Positions 12,075-19,736 of a stretch of 64,000 nucleotides of DNA are shown here, in pieces. The first letter of the stretch is position 1. Each line of letters starts with the position of its first letter. The stretch lies in contig JAJOZX010002354.1 of NCBI GenBank assembly GCA_023014485.1, forward strand, positions 557,001 through 621,000. The letters are read 5' to 3'. The stretch comes from Bathynomus jamesi (lineage: Eukaryota; Arthropoda; Malacostraca; Isopoda; Cirolanidae). The notes below the pieces were generated by a model. The model ran no database searches and was not told the DNA's origin. It saw only the letters and a program-made list of their open reading frames with translations. The translations under genes were made by a program, and so were the position numbers.

Positions 12075-12786
12075 ATGGAAAACTGATGAGTGGGTAGTTG
12101 GGAGGTAACGAAAATGGTTCACTGAGTAGGTAGGTAGTTAATCTAACAATTATTAAATTCCTTTTATGTCAATAACTGGGTGGATGAAACCAATTGGTTG
12201 CTCACCAGAGTTATTCTCCACACTAGTATTTATATACTGTGTGACAAGAGCGTGCTCGGTAATAGATATACATTACCGATCAACCAACCGAGGAAAAAAC
12301 CAACACGACGCTGGTGGAAAAAACCCCCGCGAAAAGGAAGAACGAAAACGAGGAACGGGGCGAGAAGACGGAACTGGAGAAGAGACAAGAACAGACAACG
12401 AAAAAAGATCCCCACCAGCAAGTACGCTCTTAACAATTAACCAAGACAGGAAAAGGGACTCTCTAATAACTAGCAGTAAGTGACTAATTGTGTTTTTAAC
12501 CCAGTTTACGTAGATTCATTAAATTAAGCTGGGTCAGACAACTTAGGCCTACATTGTGGCCTAAGACCCAGCATCAACTCATAGCTTAACAAAGGTAAAG
12601 GTAGATTGCCCTAACCTAGTTTGGTGAGGAATCCTACTGTGGACCTCAATTTATCTGCCCGCTCTGGACCATTTCCGGAATCTCTAGGCTGACCCCTCTA
12701 GGCTAGACTTGATCTACTCTATAGTTAGACTGGAGAAATAAGGGGTGGGTTAATTGTGGACCAATTCATACAGAGCATTTTTCACA
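12075..12786 (+). repeat. BEL/Pao 3' LTR
   Basis: Same length as the 5' LTR and about six substitutions from it. It ends TTCACA and is followed by the target duplication CTTAT. Confidence 0.93.
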
Positions 12787-13193
12787 CTTATTTGTCCATT
12801 GAGGGAAGGGCCCTAAATATCAGCGCTGCAAAGATACATGGATACACATATAAAAGTCATTCGTTTTTCTCATTAACGAGCTATGAAATCGGCTGCTAGT
12901 CATTAGTCAAAATACACAGTGCGAGGATTTGTACACAACGAATTGAAATTATGGTGAAATCTGGAAACTATCTGTGTACTGCTATACAGAGAGATGAAGG
13001 TTCTAGTCGAAAACTTCATTCTTTATGCGAACTCTACAGCAGAAATTTGGTTAACATTTCGTACCCTTCACCATTTTGTGAGTATTTTAAAACTTTTTTA
13101 GCATGTTAACTGTTAATCATTGTTTTTCAGATAGGTTTTGGGGAACATCTCACTCTAGATGTTCGATTCCAGAATATTTCTTGTGCATGACAT
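12787..13193. other. No gene recognised (right flank of the BEL element)
   Basis: AT-rich unique-looking sequence between the BEL insertion and the second 293-bp repeat. Nothing coding is supported. Confidence 0.6.
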
Positions 13194-13486
13194 ATTCGTT
13201 TTTCTGTATCCACCCGAAGAGGATGCCAGTGGGCATCGAAACTGTTGTGGAAATAAACTCTGTCTATTAGAGTGGGTTTTTATTATCATAGATTGTAGAA
13301 CCATCAGATTCAGTTTAGTAGTGTTACTCTAAGTGATGCAAAAGCCATTTTCTCCACACATCTGCAATACACAAAAAGGAATTTTGGCTTAGTGGGTGAA
13401 ACTAAATTAAATACGTTTGTTTACATTCATTCTATAAATTTAAAACATTACTTGTAAGCAATGAGGACTAGGATCGCCGATTAATA
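13194..13486 (+). repeat. 293-bp PLE terminal repeat, copy B, with hammerhead-like motif
   Basis: Identical by eye to 4824-5116. The motif lies at 13214-13241 (CCGAAGAG, 6-bp stem II, GAAA). Downstream the last 26 bases (GATCGCCGATTAATAATTTC and following) are tandemly repeated once up to about 13524. The 8.4-kb interval between copies A and B holds the BEL element. Confidence 0.75.
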
Positions 13487-13734
13487 ATTTCACACGTGAT
13501 CGCCGATTAATAATTTCACACGTGAAAAATATTTATGATGAATAAAACCACGAAGGAAAGGAAACACAGAATGGTGCTCAAGCGCTTTCGTCTAATGACA
13601 TCCTCAAGAACATTGAAGTACATAAAGAGTTAGTCTATATATAGGTTACAGAAAAAATAAATATATATATATAAACGGAGAAATAAAAATAAAAATTAAA
13701 AATTAAAGGATTGTGGGAAGAGCATACAAATTTG

Positions 13735-14208
13735 TAAGGAAAAACTACCGATTTTAGCACTTTCTTCGAATCCAACACAAGATCAAATGAATTGTTTCCA
13801 ACCAATGTTATAGTTAATTAAAAAAATAATAAATTGAAAAATAAAAATAAAAATAAAAATTATAAGAGGAGCATAGAAATTTATACTGGAAATCTGCCCA
13901 GGTTTTAGCACTCTGCCCTTCTTGTCTAAGTTCGATATATATAAAATTAAATTGAAAAATAAAAGTAAGTAAGGAAGAACTACCGATTTTAGCACTTTGC
14001 TCGAATCCAACACAAGATCAAATGAATTGTTTCCAACCAGTGTTATAGTTAATTAAAAAATAATAAATTGAAAAATAAAAATAAAAATAAAACTTATAAG
14101 AGGAGCATGCAAATTTATACTGGAAATCTGCCCAGGTTTTAGCACTCTGCCCTTCTTGTCTAAGTTCGATATATATAAAAATAAATTTAAAAATAAAAGT
14201 TATTAGAG
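13735..14208. repeat. Two tandem ~237-bp units in the PLE 3' region
   Basis: Units at about 13735-13970 and 13971-14208 share AACTACCGATTTTAGCACTT, the sequence ACACAAGATCAAATGAATTG and the motif TCTGCCCAGGTTTTAGCACT. A third partial copy overlaps the end of the nuclease reading near 14220-14260. The first PLE at 3.9-4.8 kb shows the same kind of repeated tail. Confidence 0.75.
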
Positions 14209-14220
14209 TAGCATACAAGT

Positions 14221-15150
14221 TTACCAAAGGTTTAGCGTTCTACTCTTCTTGTCTAAATCCGTTCTGAACGAATTCAAAACAACAGGATCGAGTTGAAAAT
14301 TACCTTTGCTTATGTTGAAGTTATTTGTAAGTTGGATAATGGCAGACTCAAGAATATTTCTATTAACAATGTTGCTAGAGTGAAATAAAACTGAAGCATT
14401 ATTCCAGTCAATACAGTGCGATAACTCTGACAAATGGACAAAAAGGGCACTGGACAACTGTCCCGTTCTAACGGAATATTGATGCTGTTTTATACGTGTA
14501 CAAATCCTTTCCCGTTTGACCTATGTAAAAGGAATCACATTGTTTACAACCAATTTTATAGATAATGCCTGAATTATTGATAGGGTTATTTTTTACTATG
14601 ATATTTTTCACAATATTGTTATATGAAAATACTACATTAATATCCAAAAGTTTAAGTACATTAGCAATGCCTAAAAAACCCGGGAAAAATGGAAGTAGTA
14701 AAATATTCTTTGACAAAGTACGAGTGTTATTATTGACACGATAGAAAGTTCGTTTTGCCTTGTTGAGACAAGATTCTATAAACGCAGATGGATATCACAG
14801 ATCACTTCCAATACCGTTGATTTTTATCAATTCGGCATCGATGCATTCCGGACTGGCTCCTAAGGGCGCGGAGAAACATTGAAGAAAAAATGGCCTTCTT
14901 AGTGGGGGTGTCATGTCCCGAGTAAAAGTGTACGCAGGACAAATTGTTTGTTTTTTCCGATATATACTAAATATAAAACCTGGGGCTTTCCCTATTTACA
15001 CGCACATCCAAAAACGGGATTGAGTTGTCTTGTTCCACTTCTAAAGTAAACTTAATGGAGGGGACTTGATCATTTAACTGAAGGAGGAAGTCATCCAGGT
15101 CACGATTCATGGGCCAGATACACAAAATATCGTCGACGTACCGCATTTTT
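14221..15150 (-). pseudogene. PLE RT C-terminus and GIY-YIG nuclease remnant
   Basis: Reading leftwards from about 15150, the RT active-site motif MRYVDDILCIWP is intact in sequence. It is followed by IPFLDVRVNRES and a region ending near 14770 with several frame breaks. The nuclease has GIIYKIGCKQCDSFYIGQTG (14516-14575) and continues in another frame with HCIDWNNASVLFH (14221-14457). Unlike the first PLE, this copy keeps the YVDD catalytic pair. The RT N-terminal two thirds are missing, so it is dead. Confidence 0.85.
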
Positions 15151-15201
15151 TTTTTCTGTAACCTATATATAGACTGTAACTCTTTATGTACTTCAGTGTT
15201 C

Positions 15202-15223
15202 CTGAGGATGTCATTAGACGAAA
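15202..15223 (+). ncRNA. Hammerhead ribozyme-like motif with short stem II
   Basis: CTGAGGA (15202-15208) matches the CUGANGA core, followed by T, GTC-ATTA-GAC (15210-15219) and GAAA (15220-15223). Helix I and III partners are not assigned. The inverted copy at 13586-13607 has one change in the core (TTGAGGA). Confidence 0.5.
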
Positions 15224-15414
15224 GCGCTTGAGCACCATTCTGTGTTTCCTTTCCTTCGTGGTTTTATTCATATATATATATATATATATATATACAGGGT
15301 GGGCGGAAAGTAGCTCCCTATTTTGGATTGGTAAAAAATACGTATATTATCCATTTATTTCAGAAGAAATAATATGAAGAGGTAGGCATACATGGTAGGT
15401 TTTCTCTAAAATTC

Positions 15415-15835
15415 AATGTGGGCTCCAACTCTTTCCACCAGCTTCTGGAGCCGCCCAGGAATGGCGTCCACTGACTTTAGCAGGAACTCCGGCGGGATGG
15501 AGGACATGACTTCCCGAATTCGGTCCTCCAGTTCTTCCAATGTCCTCGGTTTTGGTGCGGTAGACTTCTTCCTTTACCCACCCCCAAAGAAAGAAGTCGC
15601 ACGGTGTCAAGTCGGGGCTCCTGGCTGGCCATTGATGTGGACCACGACGACCCATCCAACGCCCAGGGAAGTGGGCATCCAGCCACTCACGGACAACAAG
15701 AGCGAAGTGCGGAGGGGCGCCATCTTGCATAAATATCAGATCGTCGATGTTCTCCCATGTGCTGACAACCGGCCAGACCTCGTTTCGCAACATAGCAAGG
15801 TACCGCTCAGCATTCATGGTGTTGCGCAGAAGGGC
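15415..15835 (-). pseudogene. Mariner transposase C-terminal half (left arm)
   Basis: The reading contains MNAERYLAMLRNEVWP, FMQDGAPPHFALVVREWL with the second catalytic Asp, and ARSPDLTPCDFFLWGWV with the third. The frame breaks near 15565, after which the C-terminal residues are read in another frame down to about 15415. The DNA-binding N-terminus and the first Asp are absent. Confidence 0.85.
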
Positions 15836-15849
15836 TGGATGCAGAAGGG

Positions 15850-16125
15850 CTGGATGCCCACTTCCCTGGGCGTTGGATGGGTCGTCGTGGTCCACATCAA
15901 TCGCCAGCCAGGAGCCCCGACTTGATACCGTGCGACTTCTTTCTTTGGGGATGGGTAAAGGAAGAAGTCTACCGCACCAAACCGAGGACATTGGAAGAAC
16001 TGGAGGACCGAATTCGGGAAGTCATGTCCTCCATCCCGCCGGAGTTCCTGCTAAAGTCAGTGGACGCCATTCCTGGGCGGCTCCAGAAGCTGGTGGAAAG
16101 AGTTGGAGCCCACATTGAATTTTAG
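15850..16125 (+). pseudogene. Mariner transposase C-terminal fragment (right arm)
   Basis: Starts within the WMGRRGPHQ region, carries PDLIPCDFFLWGW with the third catalytic Asp, and ends GAHIEF before a stop at 16123-16125. It is collinear with and close to the left arm but about 140 nt shorter at the inner end, and it is free of frameshifts. Confidence 0.85.
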
Positions 16126-16261
16126 AGAAAACCTACCATGTATGCCTACCTTTTCATATTATTTCTTCTGAAAAATGGATAATATACGTATTTTTTTACC
16201 AATCCAAAATAGGGAGCTACTTTCCGCCCACCCTGTATATATATATATATATATATATACC

Positions 16262-16291
16262 CTGACGAGGTGTAGCTCTGAATACACGAAA
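16262..16291 (+). ncRNA. Hammerhead ribozyme-like motif, best-preserved core
   Basis: CTGACGAG (16262-16269), then GTGTA, an 8-base loop and TACAC (16283-16287) forming stem II, then GAAA (16288-16291). Core boxes match the hammerhead consensus. It lies between (TA)n tracts with about 60 bp of following sequence shared with 458-500. It appears to be an isolated PLE terminal fragment. Confidence 0.55.
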
Positions 16292-16342
16292 GGCCTTGGA
16301 ATCGTTTTTCTTTTTCCTTGTGGGTTTGCAACATATATATAT

Positions 16343-16374
<32 letters not shown>

Positions 16375-17020
16375 ATATACAGGGTGTCCTTAAATGTTTA
16401 CCCTGAAAAAGTATGCTCTCATGTTTTAAGGAGGAATCTTACATCCGTTTTTTTTTACAGGTGATCTCGTACACGCATAGAGTTTCTGTGCTGGTGTGTT
16501 TCGTCTACCGCATTCGCCGCTAGAAGCGCTGTAGTAGTTGTTCAGTTAAGATGGCGTCTGTGACAGAGAAGGCACAATGTGTTGTGTGGCTTGCAGAAAC
16601 AAAATCTCCTGTCAGTGTTCAGCGAAGGTTCAGAACAAAGTATGGAAAGAATCCACCTGATGTGAAGTTAATTAAGTCGTGGATGAAAAAATTCTTGGAA
16701 ACTGGAAACGTGGAAAAGGGAAAGAGCAGTGGTAGACCATCAGTTCCCGATGGTGTCCGGACAATTCGTCCCTGGACAATTCGTCCCCGGACAATTCGTC
16801 CCCGGACAATTCGTCGCCGGACAATTCGTCCCTAGGACAATTCGTCCCCAGACAGTTCGTCCCCAGACAGTTCGCCGCGTACAAATAAAATTTATTATCT
16901 AAGTTAGGTTTTAGAAAACGTAAAAAACTTCTAATATTTACTATTACATACAGTTACATACAATACATTTTAATAGTAACAAACATTAAAAAACAGATAA
17001 AGTGAAAGCATAAAAGGCAT

Positions 17021-17242
17021 TTAAAATTTGAGATTATGGGCAACCCCTTTTAAGAACTGAAGCTTATTTATCGAGTCATACTTTTTTATTAATTTTAGTA
17101 TACGACTATCTAGATCTCTGTATTTTTTCTTCTTAAAAACGACTTCCCCCTGAAGAAATTTCTGCATTTTGCTTCTCGCCAAACCTTCTTCGCGTCGTAG
17201 CACGTCTATAAGAGTCCATATATTGGGGTGGATTGCGCTCAC
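17021..17242 (-). pseudogene. MULE transposase C-terminal remnant
   Basis: HPNIWTLIDVLRREEGLARS and GVAHNLKF at the end match the C-terminus of the MULE transposase at 34358-35068 (HPNIWKFIDCLKKEQ and GIAHNFSF). Only about 70 residues remain and the catalytic residues are gone. The reading fades near 17270. Confidence 0.85.
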
Positions 17243-17291
17243 CGCACGATTCAGGGCACTGTGAAAAGCTTCTAAGCCGTTTATGGTACGG

Positions 17292-17330
17292 GGTTAGGTT
17301 AGGTTAGGTTAGGTTAGGTTAGGTTAGGTT
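17292..17330. repeat. (TTAGG)n tract, arthropod telomere-type repeat
   Basis: Seven complete GGTTA units plus GGTT, in a row without interruption, inside the small MULE. TTAGG is the ancestral arthropod telomere unit, so this is an interstitial telomere-like tract. Confidence 0.9.
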
Positions 17331-18564
17331 TTTACTTGTTTTAAAGCCTAACTTAAATAATAATTTTTAATTTATGAAGGTTTTATGAAGAAAAAGTTGC
17401 CGAGTGTCTCTTACTTTTATTTTGAAGGCGACGAGTACTTAAGGTCATATTACAATTTAAAACTTAAAAATTAATTTGGTAGGCGACGTACTGTCCGGGG
17501 ACGAATTGTCCTAGGGACTAATTGTCCGGCGACGAATTGTCCGGGGACGAATTGTCCGGCGACGAATTGTCCGGGGACGAATTGCCCTCGCACCGTTTCC
17601 GATGGGGCGGTGGAAAACATTCAAACTTCTTTCACACGGTCACCAAGGAAATCGGTGAGACAAGCTTCATGCCAACTAAAGATACCGAAGCCTACGTTGC
17701 ACAAGGTGTTACACAAACGTTTGAAGTTACACGCCTACAAGGTACAAATTGTTCAAGAACTGAAGCCTGATGACCGTCCAAAACGTGAATAATTCGTTAT
17801 TGACATTTTGAACAGCATTGGCGAGGATAATGACTTCTTGTTACGTGTCTGCTTTTCAGACGAGGCTACGTTTCATCTTAGTGGTAGAGTCAACAGACAC
17901 AATGTGCGTATTTGGGGATCGGAAAACCCACGTGCCGTAAGGGAGCATATTCGGGGCAGTCCGAAGATCAATGTCTGGTGTGAACTAATGCATGACCAGA
18001 TAATTGGTCCTTTCTTCTTCGCTGAGAACACTGTTTCCGCAACTGTGTACCTGGATATGCTCACCAATTACGCCATCCCCCAGCTGCAGGACAGGCAACC
18101 AACTGTCATCTTCCAACAAGATGGGGCACCCCTTCATTGAGCGCATGTTGTTCGTGAAACTTTCGACGCAACATTCCCAAATCGATGGATTGGCAGGGAC
18201 GGGCCAATCCCATGGCACCCAAGATCACCAGACATTACCCCGCTGGATTTCTTCCTCTGGGGTCATGTTAAAGATTTGGTTCATGCAACAGTTGTTCCAG
18301 ATATCAGAACATTGCGAGAACGCATTACGGATGCAATTGCAACAGTTAACCCACAAATGTTGGAAAATGTGTGGCGTGAGTGTGAATACCGTTTAGACAT
18401 TTTACGTGCCACTAGGGGTGCACATGTGGAAGCTTATTAAGTTCATTAACTATGTCTCAAAACTTTGTATGTTTATCTACTTATGATTAAAACTGTTTGA
18501 ATACGAGTGTTTATTTAAAAGTTGTAGCATGCTTTAATCAGGGTGGTCATTTATGGACACCCTA

Positions 18565-19189
18565 TATATATATATATATACTGGGCAAAAGTTCAGTACA
18601 CATATTTTCGGTCACTTCGATTTCACCCGAAACTTTTTATGATTTTCATATAAGACCAACTCTTTGCCGAAATATATCTCTTCAGATCTTCAGCCATGCA
18701 ATTTGCTTATAGAAAGGAAAACCTTTCGCAAAAAGGCAGTATTTATGTACCCATTTGACACAACTTGTTGCAGCTTACTTTATTGTAATTAAGATAACGC
18801 ATTTTATTTTTATTTACAAATGTAAGGTTGAGATCAATAATTTACAACGGGATAATAAATATTTTATAACTCCTCAATCATTCCGCTCATACAACTCCAG
18901 AACACAATATGTTATTCAACAATCTATCACGTATTCACCTCAAAATCACACATTTTCACCGATTTGAAGCTGTGGAGTGAAATATCGATTAATAACAGAA
19001 TAGTAATAAACAGCTCGGACTAGCGTGCATTACTCTATTACTTAGTCATTTAGCGTGTGTAATCTAGAATTAAATGTACATTATGTATCGTTGTCCATCT
19101 CCTATCGAACTCTTTGTAAAGTAATGGCAACATACCTATAACAATGACTTCATTTTTTTTTTTTATTTATGGTTATAATAACAATAATT
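18565..19189. other. No gene recognised
   Basis: AT-rich spacer between the mariner and the nested element, starting with a short (TA)n tract. A 70-codon open stretch at 18755-18967 has no recognisable feature. Confidence 0.6.
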
Positions 19190-19736
19190 CACTGGTCAAC
19201 AACAATTTTGTCACAAGGGTTTTGATGGGTGTTCTAAGTGTACTTTTTCATGCTGAATCTAAATATGAAATCAGATTTTTTCTATCAGGCTTAGTTTACT
19301 TGTGACGCTATGTTCATTTTTTCCTCATTTAGCATGATCACCGGATAAAAAAATAATAACATATTATATATACCGTAATTAAGTATATAACAATATTATA
19401 ATATAAAACATTATAAAAATAATAAATATAATAATATATTATATTAATTAATATAACTATAATAAAATATTAATATATAGTATTAATTTTTCTGTAAAAT
19501 TAGTACAATTTATTCCTTTGGGGAGAAAGTTCTGATAATGCTGGCAGGATAAATTTGGTCGGAGCAGCAGACTGTGCAGGTTGAAACATGTTTGTACCTG
19601 TTCAGACATGAGCCTAGTTTCTGTGTGTAGAGCAGCTCCAAGTCAGTCTGCTTGTAAATGTCATAGTGTTAACAGCTAGTGTCTGTTGCTTCTTGTTAAT
19701 TTTACACCAGTGTTGTATTTATATAGATGTTTTGTA

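Larger units (their letters stand above)
5257..12786 (+). mobile_element. Full-length BEL/Pao LTR retrotransposon
   Basis: Two 712-bp LTRs (5257-5968 and 12075-12786) flank gag, aspartic protease, reverse transcriptase, RNase H and integrase in BEL/Pao order. The 5-bp target duplication CTTAT is present at 5252-5256 and 12787-12791. The LTRs differ at about six positions (roughly 99% identity by eye), which implies a recent insertion. The internal genes nevertheless carry several frameshifts, so this copy cannot make a full polyprotein. Confidence 0.95.
13538..15271 (-). mobile_element. Truncated Penelope-like element between inverted terminal copies
   Basis: About 116 bases at 13538-13653 recur inverted at about 15154-15271. 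Each copy contains a hammerhead-like motif: 13586-13607 on the minus strand and 15202-15223 on the plus strand. The latter has CTGAGGA, a short GTC-ATTA-GAC stem, then GAAA. Between them, on the minus strand, are the end of an RT and a GIY-YIG nuclease. Inverted LTR-like repeats are known in PLEs. The right copy abuts a (TA)n tract. Confidence 0.75.
15295..16235. mobile_element. Inverted-duplicate (palindromic) mariner derivative
   Basis: Both outer ends carry the same mariner terminus, CAGGGTGGGCGGAAAGTAGC, in inverted orientation, flanked by TA (15293-15294 and 16236-16237) inside (TA)n DNA. The left arm encodes the transposase C-terminal half on the minus strand (15415-15835). The right arm encodes a shorter piece of the same protein on the plus strand (about 15850-16125). 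Each arm is the 3' half of a mariner, so two 3' ends meet back to back. The junction near 15830-15850 shows a doubled GCAGAAGGGCTGGAT. Confidence 0.85.
16752..17594. mobile_element. Small MULE with inverted repeats built of tandem 15-mers
   Basis: Both ends consist of tandem copies of a 15-base unit (GGACAATTCGTCCCC on the left, its complement on the right), so the ends are repeats of repeats. The 9-bp duplication is GTTCCCGAT (16743-16751) and GTTTCCGAT (17595-17603), one mismatch, as expected for Mutator-like elements. The left tip GGTGTCCGG is shared with the larger MULE at 34088. Inside are a transposase remnant and a (TTAGG)n tract. Confidence 0.85.
16551..18440 (+). pseudogene. Mariner DD41D transposase, interrupted
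   Basis: The N-terminal helix-turn-helix part (16551-16751) begins MASVTEKAQCVVWLAETKSP and leads into SSGRPSVPDG, where the MULE enters. The reading resumes at about 17604. A stop at 17790-17792 and another at 18138-18140 interrupt it, and a frame change lies near 17604-17610. Catalytic positions seen are FSDEATFHLSGRVN (first Asp), FQQDGAPLH (second) and PDITPLDFFLWGHV (third). The end is RGAHVEAY with stop at 18438-18440. A dead copy. Confidence 0.88.
16380..18564 (+). mobile_element. Mariner element (DD41D, rosa-like) split by a MULE
   Basis: The left terminus CAGGGTGTCCTTAAATG and right terminus (inverse, AGGGTGTCCATAAATGACC) lie between TA dinucleotides in (TA)n DNA. Without the inserted MULE (16752-17594 plus its duplication) the element is about 1.33 kb, a normal mariner size. 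The second and third catalytic Asp are separated by 41 residues, the spacing known for the rosa-like DD41D group. Confidence 0.88.

Noticed and set aside
15416..15925. 169-codon plus-strand frame
   Set aside because: Antisense to the left arm of the palindromic mariner and crossing its junction.
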